From NCBI GenBank assembly GCA_963281255.1, contig OY725492.1, positions 3,215,104 to 3,279,103 of the forward strand: a stretch of DNA of 64,000 nucleotides, given 5' to 3'. The notes under the pieces were generated by a model. It was not told the DNA's origin. It saw only the letters and a program-made list of their open reading frames with translations, and did not search any database. Below, in pieces: positions 11,529 to 21,521 of this stretch (position 1 is its first letter; every line of letters starts with the position of its first letter). The DNA is from Aphrocallistes beatrix. Taxonomy: Eukaryota; Porifera; Hexactinellida; Sceptrulophora; Aphrocallistidae. Both the position numbers and the translations under genes were made by a program.

Positions 11529-12114
11529 CAACCAGCATTTAAGTGGCATATAATGCCATCAAATTAATTAATAATATCTCGCTTTGTCTTTTAGTTACAA
11601 TATCGGTGAATTTGTTCTTAAGCTTCTCACCTTTGTTTTTCAGTCGAGCGATACTGTATTTGCTAGTTTATTTTTGTTGTTTTAGTAAATGGAGTTCTAA
11701 AACTTTTAGATCTAGGCACAGTGAAAAATTGGATTTTGTACTTCTTTGGATTTGATTGTCATACATCTATATATGTTTGTTTTGTATTTCCTTGTGACAA
11801 ATATTCTTAATGTTAAATAATAATTTTTGTAATTTAGTTTCACTACATAAGAACACTGCACTGATCTTGAGGCTAGGGAAAAATCATTTTCGTGCGCATT
11901 ACTAGCCACGTCCAGTGTCATAATTTGACACTTCACGATCTTAGAAGAGGTAAGTGCAGTGAATTGAGTTAACCCATGTTTATTGAAAATTTCCCTTATT
12001 TTTACTTGCCTTGGTTAGTTCAATAATTAATGGCGTGGCTATCGGAAACTTGTGTTATCATGGGCGTACACCGCATTGTTCATAAGTCGCACATGAATCT
12101 CCGATACCATTCTA
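11529..12114. other. Intergenic, 3' flank of RNF213
   Basis: AT-rich. Open frames on both strands are short, low-complexity and unlike any family I know. I see no clear poly-A signal that decides the transcript end. Confidence 0.5.
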
Positions 12115-12117
12115 GTC

Positions 12118-13070
12118 TACCGGGTGGGCCAAAAAAAATGGACCCCAGCATATATTGTGTATACTATTTGAGATAGATGGATGAAACTTAACAATTTTAG
12201 AATTAAAATATAGTATAAGAAGAATACAGAATATCATTATCCTAGATTGACAGTCTACAAAGCTCAGAGCAAATGTTCGAGATGACTACCATTAAGATTT
12301 CTGCATTTTTGCATTCGTAGAGCAAAGACTCTCTTAAGAACTGGTCGTTTAATTGCTTTAATCTGTTTTGTAATACTTTCTTTTAGTTCAGAGATAGTCT
12401 TAGGTTTATCTTTGAACACTATCTTTGAGATAACCCCAGAGAAAAAAAATCTGGGGGCTGAAATCTGGAGAGTAGGGAGGCCACTCGATTTCGCAGCATT
12501 TACTGATAACACGGTTCTTAAAGTGATAATTATTTGATCCACTGGATCGAGATATGAGATGGAGCCCCATTTTGCTGGAACCAGAATTTGGTTATGTAAG
12601 TGTTATATTTGGTCACTAGCTCATTCCAGAACTCTCGGCACTTTAATGTATCGATCCTTCGTAATTGTGACAATGATTCCATTTTCTTCGAAAAACAGTG
12701 GGCCGATAATCCCTTTCATTGATAAAGTGCACCACACTGTAACTTTCTGTGAATGTAAGGGCTTTTCCCTAACCTCATCAGGACGTGAGGAACCCCAATA
12801 AATGTTGTTTTTCGAATTTACCTGACCGTCTAAATGAAAATGCGCCTCGTCAGATGTCCAAAGGAGAGACAAAAAAGATTTCGCAAAACCCCAGCTATCT
12901 CCTTTCTCTTGAGTTTAGCAGCTTGTGAGAGCTTTTGTGAGTTTTAATATGGTATGGAAACAGGTTAAGATCATCAACAAGAACCCTTCGAAGGGTTGAT
13001 CTTGATAAACCTAAACATTGAGCTTTCGTGTTGATCTTTTTGGTGATTGTGCAACAGAATCACGAAACAA
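12118..13070 (-). mobile_element. Dead mariner-like (IS630 superfamily) transposon
   Basis: Reading leftward, fragments of one transposase appear in order: a helix-turn-helix part (around 13060-12960, LRRVLVDDLNLFPY), the catalytic region near 12870-12620 (SDEAHFHLDGQVNSKNN, then EKPLHSQKVTVWC), and the C-terminal part near 12540-12264 (LQISAPRFFFSGVISK, then KDKPKTISELKESI). The SDEAHFHL and P-x-x-F-F motifs are typical of this family, with the first catalytic Asp in SDEAHF. The frame breaks several times, so it cannot make transposase. An end-like ccgggtgggccaaaaaaaat at 12120 is probably the 3' terminal repeat; I could not find the 5' end. Confidence 0.75.
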
Positions 13071-13925
13071 CATAAATATTGATTTATTTGTAGCATTATG
13101 GTTTTAGGCTGGGGAATAAATTGTTTATGAAATGGTATACTACCACTTTTGTCCCATTTTTAGGGGGAGAAAATTGGGAAAGAATCCACGTAAAGTTGCA
13201 TAATTATTTTTTATCACAGGTTATTGTACTGAACACCTTACTTCATCACACATATGTACTTAATTATTTGACCTTGTAATGATCTTATTCCACGAATTCA
13301 AAAAAATATCAGCAAATTCATTTTTAAGCCATTTTCAATGGGGAGATTCCAATTTTTCAACAGTCACCTAAACCATGTATATAAATCGAACGTACCAATC
13401 ACCATAATTGTTCTATCACAACAATCCTATATGCAAATCGAAAGCTGATCCCCTGAGCTATACTATGGACAAATCGAAAACAGAATATTTTCACTAACTT
13501 CTGAATACAGATCACGGCTCAGTACTTATGAAATGACCTAAGTAGTAATAGAGCAATATTGCTAATAAGCGAATTCTACTGTCCACTTTTCGTTTCTCTA
13601 TTTGTCCAGGATTCCTGTTACGTAACACAATATACTTCTTAATTCTCTCTTTTCCTAAGCTCTTGTGAATTGGGGGCTGGGGGATAGTACAGAGTTTAGA
13701 CATGGAGCCGGTCAGCATACCCTTTGTCTGTCACACTTAACCGATTGGACTTTAGTCAGGTACTTTTTTCGTCTATTTTTCATCAAAATCTTCGATACCT
13801 AGAAAATTGTACAACTAGTTAGAATGATAAGCGACTAGTATTTACGTATATACTGCATAATACGCGTCATTACATAGAAGCAGCATCATACTACGTTTAC
13901 TGAGTTATACTATTGCGTCAATATT
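13071..13925. other. Intergenic, nothing recognised
   Basis: AT-rich DNA without a gene, a strong repeat or a motif I can support. Confidence 0.5.
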
Positions 13926-13979
13926 CTCTAATTGTCCACTTGACGAGCATTGCCCACTCACTGGTGGACAATTAGTGAG
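13926..13979. repeat. Short inverted repeat (hairpin)
   Basis: ctctaattgtccac pairs with gtggacaattag across a loop of about 24 bases, directly before the snap-back element at 13986. It may be the remains of another small element. Confidence 0.5.
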
Positions 13980-13985
13980 AACATA

Positions 13986-14703
13986 CAGTGTGTTCGGAAA
14001 TTATTGAGACTAGACTTTAACTTAATGAAGTATCAAACCTGTACTTGGAAAGAGTATTATAATTTCAGTATAACTTCATGTATGTATTTTCTTACTATAT
14101 TTACATTGTTTTGAGTTACACTATCATACCATGTGATTACCCAGCATCTTTTCTAGAATGCAAACTCATTCTTTGTCTCAGTTTTCGTCAAAATTCCAAC
14201 CACAGTTTGCTATGGTATAGCAATGTTTTCTTCTATACAGCTTAATTTAGTTATAGAAATATCTAAGCATGTAGTATATATCTTGTAGTTGTGCAATTCT
14301 TGCGTATTTGTTCAAGGGATTCGGAAAGATATAGGCTCTGAAAGTCAGAATTAGGGGTGTGATTGAGGCCCGCAGAGAATAACAACGTAAAAAGTGGAAT
14401 TTAGCCCATTAAATTCACAATTTTGAACTTAACTTGTTTAACGTAATGGAATAACTAATAATTAGTGCTATTTGTGGGGATTGACTACAAATACAATTAT
14501 ATTTTCTAAAATTCAATTTTTTTTTCTCGAGAAATTTGATTATTGTAGGGTAATCACTGGCACACCCCTAATTCTGACTTTCAGAGCCTATATCTTTCCG
14601 AATCCCTTGAACAAATACGCAAGAATTGCACAACTACAAGATATATACTACATGCTTAGATATTTCTATAACTAAATTAAGCTGTATAGAAGAAAACATT
14701 GCT
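13986..14703. mobile_element. Tc1/mariner-type snap-back element, right part in the gap
   Basis: Begins CAGTGTGTTCGGAAATTATT after a TA (13984-13985), a Tc1-type terminal repeat. About 140-160 bases at 14205-14365 are the reverse complement of 14550-14703 (for example agctgtatagaagaaaacat). The right arm runs into the assembly gap at 14704, so the right terminus is not seen. The central part has no transposase; this looks like a non-autonomous foldback derivative. Confidence 0.7.
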
Positions 14704-14903
14704 NNNNNNNNNNNNNNNNNNNNNNNNNNNNNNNNNNNNNNNNNNNNNNNNNNNNNNNNNNNNNNNNNNNNNNNNNNNNNNNNNNNNNNNNNNNNNNNNN
14801 NNNNNNNNNNNNNNNNNNNNNNNNNNNNNNNNNNNNNNNNNNNNNNNNNNNNNNNNNNNNNNNNNNNNNNNNNNNNNNNNNNNNNNNNNNNNNNNNNNNN
14901 NNN
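14704..14903. other. Assembly gap, 200 N
   Basis: Exactly 200 unknown bases. The round number suggests a placeholder rather than a measured size. The gap starts inside the right arm of a palindromic element, which is the kind of sequence that breaks assemblies. Confidence 0.9.
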
Positions 14904-15184
14904 ACATCTTTTGGAGATCAGAGCTGGTCACATCTCACACCAGAAATTGATACAATCTGTCTTCATCATGAACAAGTTTATATCTCAAAGTAGTCCAGTT
15001 GGGAGTTAGCTTGCTGTGACCCATGGCAGTTGCACAACAAAAAATAGTAAACAAATACCTTAAAACTCTGAATACTTCATTAGCAGACGCTCTAAACAAT
15101 ATCATCCAAACAACAAGTGAGTTTACTATAAAGCCAGGTCAAAAGTTGTGCTATCAATGCTCCGATAAATTTTCTTTGCGAATT
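14904..15184 (+). pseudogene. Decayed Cys-rich module of unknown function
   Basis: One frame reads with a few stops: DTICLHHEQVYISK, then CCDPW, then TIKPGQKLCYQCSDKF. The order C-x-x-H, C-C-D-P and P-G-Q-K-x-C-x-x-C reminds me of a Cys-rich module found in many uncharacterised ORFs of sponges and hydra. That resemblance is from memory and unverified. The frame contains stops, so it is not functional here. It begins at the gap and could be the end of a longer pseudogene or mobile element. Confidence 0.4.
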
Positions 15185-15240
15185 TAAAAAATTTCACTTA
15201 GCAATGAAATTAATTGGATTGCTATAAAAATTAATTCATT

Positions 15241-15472
15241 AACTGCAAAGTAGTGCAGCTGGAATTCGATCCCGAAATAGAAACCGTATTTGGCAAGTTT
15301 TACATAACAACATAAACTTGCCATGCAATGCGAAATAAACTGAACCCTCAGATGGATTACTATTACAATACTTAATTATATGCAAAGTTGTGCAAAGATG
15401 AAATTTGATCCCGAATTAGAAACCACATTTGACAAGTTTTGGATGGTAACGAAACGTTGCCATGCTATGTGT
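15241..15472 (+). repeat. Diverged direct duplication, about 90-base unit
   Basis: 15245-15335 and 15382-15470 share gatcccgaa-tagaaacc, ttggcaagttt/ttgacaagtttt and ttgccatgc in the same order and spacing. An old tandem duplication of non-coding DNA. Confidence 0.55.
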
Positions 15473-16356
15473 ATAAACAGAACAATATATTAATTATTTT
15501 GTCAATAGAAAGCTAGGCATATTGATAACTAAAGAAATTAAGAAGATAATCGTTTTACAATATTAGGAAAAAAGAAGATTATTAGTACTTGTACAAATAC
15601 TTCTAATATATAGTACAAGTGATAAAAACACACACAAATTTCAACTACAATTCGCACAACTGGAGAAAGTATATCTATATAATTGTAAGACTAAGAAATA
15701 GAAACAAATATCAATTATTTCAGAGTTCTTCATTCGTAGGCATCAGGAAAATTTGAAAAATTTGATAACAATTAAAATTTGGAATGATTTAAAATAGGTT
15801 GGAATTTAACAGTAAAAGAACTGATGTAAGCCATGAAATTTACCAGGAAGATTGTACATATATAGAGCAAAATTAAAAAGTAAATGGGCAAATTCTAAAC
15901 CATTGGAGACATGAAGAATTATTATTTTGAAATTTTTTTGATAAATTGATGAAAATATATGTTTAGATAAGAATTAAATCTAAACAAGGCAATAAGAATA
16001 TCCAATTTAGCTAAGAATATTAGGTAACTATATGATTAACAACCAGTAAAAAAACTGGACATCTAAGTTAAGAATTGAAAGATATATGTCACATTTGATT
16101 AAGGGGCCTCTAAAACAAGAGTGTCCGAACTATGAAAATCGTCAAATTTTGAAATGGCTATAATTATAAAATCAAAAGGTATTGAAAGCTGATATTGTAC
16201 AAATGATCATGCACTAGTATGCAAAACTTACAGGCAAAATTACAAGAATTTCTGAGATGCTCGACATGGAACAGTTGGTCGAATTGGAATGGAATGACCC
16301 GGATATATATTCGTTATATAACCCGGTGATTATTAGTATTCCGTAAAAAATCCTTC
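15473..16356. other. Intergenic, nothing recognised
   Basis: Very AT-rich. No ORF or repeat that I can support. Confidence 0.5.
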
Positions 16357-16516
16357 AAATTTAATACATTGCTTTATAGCAGATAAAATCACTATTTTTG
16401 AGATTTAGAGGGTGCTAAGATTTGGAAACACTTAAAATGACTACATGTGGAACTTTCGGAGTGTTGAATCTGTAGGAAGGTTATCAAATGCGATGGAGGA
16501 GCGTCGGTTTGCATGT
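16357..16516 (+). repeat. Dispersed repeat family E, copy 1
   Basis: Closely matches the reverse complement of 63823-63994. Shared runs include tttttgagatttagagggtg, ctaagatttggaaacactta and aatctgtaggaaggttatca. Divergence is low, so the family was active more recently than most repeats here. It ends about 90 bases before the LTR element but does not look like part of it. Confidence 0.75.
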
Positions 16517-16603
16517 GCATTTGGAAATGATCCATCAAGTTCATTGTTAAAACGGAATAATTTGGTAACAATACCTGATAATTCACTCAATCCTAAGTGT
16601 ATT

Positions 16604-19600
16604 TGTAGATACTTTAGACAGTAGTGTTATACCTCATCACTACCTGCGTGGTTTCCGTAGCTTAGTACCACCCATGGTGTTAGTCATAATAGGACTTCAC
16701 TGACTCTACTTACATATTTATAGGGCAAGCTATCGCTTGTGACATATTGTATGCTTATCTTAATCTGGTGATTCCATTACAAGCACTTAGAAAACTAAAT
16801 ACAGTTTGAATTGCTTTCTACCCAAATATATTACAGTGGCGACGAAGATATAAATGGCATCCAGGCACGGAGTCATTAGCGAATTCGAGGCCGGTAAAGA
16901 AGACTGGACCTCATACACTGAAAGGCTTCAGCAGTATTTTGCGGCTAACGAAATCGTTTCTGAGGATAAACAGAGGGCGATCCTCATTAGCGTGTGTGGC
17001 GCGGAGACGTACCAGCTCCTGAAGAGCTTGCTCGCTCCTGTCAAACCGGCCGAGAAGACCTTCGTGCAGCTGGTTGAACTAATGAAGAATCACCTACAAC
17101 CTACGCCTTCAGTTATTGTGGAGAGGTTTACGTTCCACTCTCGGTCTCGCAGGGACGGTGAGGCAGTTGCGGTCTACGTTGCTGAGCTAAGGAAGCTGTC
17201 CGAGCATTGTGGCTTCGGGGATTCGCTAAATGATATGCTCCGTGACCGTCTTGTGTGTGGTATTAGCGACAGTGGTATCCAACGCCGTTTGCTTTCCGAG
17301 CCAGATTTGACGTTTAAGAAGGCATTCGACCTAGCTCAAGCAGCGGAATCCGCGGAGCGTAATGTTCATGATTTGCAAAGTTCAAAGGTGAGCTCAGAGA
17401 AGCTTTACCTCGTGAAAAGTACGTCCGAGAGGAGTCAAGCTGTGGTATGCTATCGTTGTGGCGCAGGCCATCGCGGGGCTGAATGTCGCTACAAAGATGC
17501 AACCTGTTACAAGTGTGGGAAGCAAGGGCACCTATCCAAAGTTTGTCGGAGCAAGCCGAAGAGCACGTCGTTTCTACATCCTCGCCAGAAAGATACGCAT
17601 CAGATACAGTCTCAAGATACACACCAGGTTCAGCCTGACGAGGCCAGTGGGGATATGGAGTGTGGGGAATATAACTTGTTCAATGTGAAGGACCGAAACA
17701 ATCATCCTATGCAGGTGACAGCGACGATCAATGCAGCAAACCTATTGTTAGAAGTGGACACGGGAGCGACTTTGTCAATAATTAGTCAAAATACTTACGA
17801 AACGTTATGGGCCGATGGAAAAATCCCATTGCTACAACCCTCTGGAGCCCGACTGAGGACCTATACTGGCGAAGAGATCAAGGTAATGGGCAATCTTGAA
17901 GTAGATGTAAAACTCAATGGGCAGGAAGAAAGGTTGAACTTGCTAGTGGTAGAAGGAAATGGCCCCAGCCTGCTTGGACGTGATTGGCTAAGGAAGATAG
18001 AATTGAATTGGTCCCAGCTTCATCAGATTCGCACCTCGAGTGAGCTGACTAGGATTTTGATTTTTACTCGCCTCTATTCCAAGATGAACTTGGTTGTGTG
18101 GGGGATATTCGCGCAAAGATTTGTGTCGATTCCAACGCCCCAAATTTTTTTCGCCCTAGGGTGGTACCGTTTGCTTCACGCGGGAGAGTGGAGAAGGAGC
18201 TTGATCGGCTACAGAGTCAGGGCGTCATTGAGCCTGTACGATTTGCGGAATGGGCAGCGCCAATAGTACCCATTGTTAAAGGGGACGGATCGGTACGTAT
18301 CTGTGGGGACTATAAAGTAACCGCAAATGCCTTTGCATTAGTGGATACTTAGCCGCTACCACGGATTGATGACCTTCTAGCGTCGTTATCAGGAGGCAAG
18401 TCATTTACCAAGCTGGATTTAGCCCACGCCTACTTGCAAATTCCCTTAGAAGAACGGTCGAAGAAATACACTACCATAAACACGCAGAGGGGGCTATTCC
18501 AATACAATCGCCTTCCGTTTGGTTTATCGGCCGCACCAGCGATCTTCCAGAGGACTATGGAGAGCATCCTACGAGGGTTCCCACGCGTTTGTATCTACCT
18601 TGACGATATACTTATAACGGGCGTTAATGAAGAAGATCACCTTCACAACCTTAAGGCAGTGCTATCGCGTCTCAAACAAGCTGGTTTTCGTCTCAAACGA
18701 CACATGTGCATTTCTACTCCCATCAATTGAATATCTGGGACATGTCATTGATGCTGAAGGCCTCAGACTAAGTGGCAAGAAGACTCAAGCAATACAGAAC
18801 GCGCCCACCCCAAAGACCACCTCTGAATTACGGTCATTCCTAGGGCTTATGAATTATTATGGGAAGTTCATTCCCAATCTCTCAACCTTGATGGCTCCAT
18901 TACACTGGTTGTTACAGAAACATGTCAAGTGGGATTGGGGTAGAGCCCAGGAGAACGCCTTCCGGAAGGCAAAGGGGGTGCTATCATCATCCCAGATACT
19001 CATTCACTTTCAGCCCGATAAAGACCTCGTTGTCATCTGTGACGCGTCACCATATGGAGTTGGAGCCGTACTGTCGCATGTTTTAGAAGATGGCACAGAG
19101 AGGCCTATCTATTACGCTTCGCGCTCACTCGCCATCGCGGAGAAGAAATACTCACAGCTCGATAAGGAGGGTTTAGCAATTATCTTTGCAGTTAAAAGAT
19201 TCCACCAATTTCTTTATGGACGCCCCTTCTTGATCAAGTCTGACCACAAGCCACTACAATATATATTTGGACACACGCATCCAGTCCCACCCTTAGCATC
19301 TGCAAGGCTACAGAGATGGGCCCTTATTCTTGGCGCATACGATTACAAGATTGTGTACAGACCTGGTGGGGAAATTGGCAACGCAGATGGCTTGAGTCGT
19401 CTACCCCTACCTAATTACCCGACGGATATTCCTGTTCCTGGCGAAACGATACTACTCATGAGGAACCTCGAGCTATCAGAAATTACTGCGGAGCGAATTA
19501 GCCAATGGACCAGCCGCGATCCATTGTTATCTCGGATTCGCCGATTCTTGCAACTCGGGTGGCCACATTTGACGGACGAGGAGACTATACCTTTCCGTCG

Positions 19601-19763
19601 CAGAAAGGATGAGTTAAGCGTGCAAGATGGATGTATTATGTGGGGGACTCGTGTCGTGATACCAAAGAAAGGCCAAGAATTGGTTCTTGAATTGCTCCAT
19701 GAAGCACATCCAGGGATATCGCGCATGAAAAGCTTGGCACGAAGTTTCGTATGGTGGAATTAA
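16604..19763 (+). mobile_element. Ty3/gypsy-type LTR retrotransposon, broken
   Basis: A fossil copy. A possible 5' LTR (about 16604-16835, starting TGT and ending ACA) is followed by a primer-binding-like tggcgacgaag. Parts in order: gag with two CCHC zinc knuckles, an aspartic protease with the DTGA motif, reverse transcriptase with YLDD, RNase H, and the start of the integrase region. I see no 3' LTR in the window. The copy is broken, with a few breaks, and is not expected to be active. The long open stretches that survive suggest moderate age. GC content and codon use differ from the AT-rich surroundings. Confidence 0.85.
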
Positions 19764-20378
19764 GACCAGGTGAATTTATACGAAAAATTTATGGAGGAAT
19801 CTGCGGAAAAATCAAAGCATTTAATCTTGCATTTTATCTATAAGTAAGAGAGTGATTAAAGAGAAAAGTTAAAAGAAATGATAATAGGCTGGTTGAATAA
19901 ATCTGGAAGAGACGCAAGAAAACATAGCTATTTGTAAGAAAGCCCAAATAGCAAACCATAAGCAAAAAGAGAAACTCAATTTAAAACTACATAAATATTC
20001 TGAAAAAATGTTTCATAAAAAATGTTTTAATGAAAAAATATTTCATTTTTACTAAGTCACTAGCAGGGGCGCCGAACTTTTCAAAATCTATGGGAAATTC
20101 TAGGAGGGGCTCAGCACTAAAATTTGTATTGTGACTATGGGCCATCTTCGAATCCACATAAATAATGCGAAAATTGTCATTTTTTCCTAAGTCACCGGAA
20201 GCCATACAGGGATCAGATTGAGATATTGAAATTGCAGAAACCCCCAGGCTAGTATTAATATATTCCAAATGGCATCCCGATCGAGTGACTGGTTACAGAA
20301 GTATAGCTTGTTATATCATGCTTGATTTTGGTTGCTAACTTCACTCTCATAGATTATATCATTAAAACTGAGGATGTC
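19764..20378. other. Intergenic, nothing recognised
   Basis: AT-rich. A 93-codon minus-strand frame (19987-20268) has no family resemblance and is probably chance. Confidence 0.45.
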
Positions 20379-20458
20379 TGGTGTAACATTCTATAATTGT
20401 TTATAGAATACTACACCAGACAGTTGAGGCTATTCCTCAAAAACATCACTTTTGAGGA
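20379..20458. repeat. Two adjacent hairpins
   Basis: The first is a near-perfect stem: gtctggtgtaacattctata at 20379 pairs with tatagaatactacaccagac ending near 20422. The second, cctcaaaa with ttttgagg, follows at once (20436-20458). Function unknown; possibly a tiny foldback element. Confidence 0.5.
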
Positions 20459-20605
20459 GGTTACGTTGATGCTATCGAATGTATCTACATCTAGTTCGAT
20501 TCAACATACCTTAAACCCATATTATATACCTACTTTCATACTTCCTGCAAGAGGTGAACATCTTTTCTGATATTCGTCACATATCGATCCTCACTAATAT
20601 ATCAG

Positions 20606-20900
20606 CAAGGCTGGATTCGGTTAATCGGTTGACTGCCGTCAATATCGGTTAATGGCTAAGAAAATCTTAGATCGGTTAGCTGATCTAGTTTATTTTGTAA
20701 ATATTTACGTACACTAGGAGATTCATAAATAATACTTCTAAAAAATTGCTAATACAATATACATGTAATTTCTATTTTATATAATCATATTGTATATTTC
20801 GAGACCCCTAAAATTATCACTTTTTTCAATTTCAGCAGGTTAAATAATACCGAAAAAATACATATTTCTACCATTTAATATTGACATCGGTTAACTGGTT
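20606..20900 (-). repeat. Dispersed repeat family B, copy 2 (empty site)
   Basis: The reverse complement matches 742-1180 without the 172-base insert. It starts CAAGGCTGGATTCGGTTAAT, the better-kept version of the family terminus. The far end is truncated. Confidence 0.6.
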
Positions 20901-21252
20901 TTATTTTCTCTTGAGAGTTCCGTTTGAAATAAGTTAACTGTTGACTGTAGTATTTGTGAACTGTTATCAATGGAAACTAAGCATCGCATAGCATCAATGA
21001 AGATAAACTTGTAGTTCTAGATCATTCCCTCCAATGGGGCAGAGCGTATTCTGTCAATAATAACTCAAAATATTAAATTTGGGGCGGCTCGCGGACGTAT
21101 TTTCTCCCAACCATGAAACCGCGCATGACTAATACTCTAAAATGAGAATGCCTGCTGGACAAGACGCTATTGATTATAATGTTTGATGTTATAATCCGGG
21201 TTATTTAACTATTAGTCACATAGATGTCCAGAGCACCCGGACATCCATTACA

Positions 21253-21400
21253 GGGCTCTCAACCTGTGCGAGTTCGCAAATCGTGATATTTGATAGATGT
21301 GACGTGATACCTTGAGAGAATCGTGAGATTTGGGGGTCTGTCGTGAAATCCATGAAATTTTACCCGAAATCGTGTAACACACGACGTGAGAGTTGAGAGG
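21253..21400. repeat. Possible hAT-like remnant
   Basis: Starts cagggctctcaacc and ends gagttgagaggcatta, a worn inverted repeat; catta is found on both flanks. The right terminus is damaged, so the call is weak. Confidence 0.35.
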
Positions 21401-21521
21401 CATTAATACCGCCTTAGAGTTATACATTATTTTTTATTTCTGTTTAAAATTTTGAGCAAATATATACATATATATAAAGTATATTAATTAGCACAATCCA
21501 ATTAATAAATTCTGAGCAGTA

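Noticed and set aside
12559-12801. Plus-strand 80-codon frame as a gene
   Set aside because: It is antisense to the mariner-like transposase relic.
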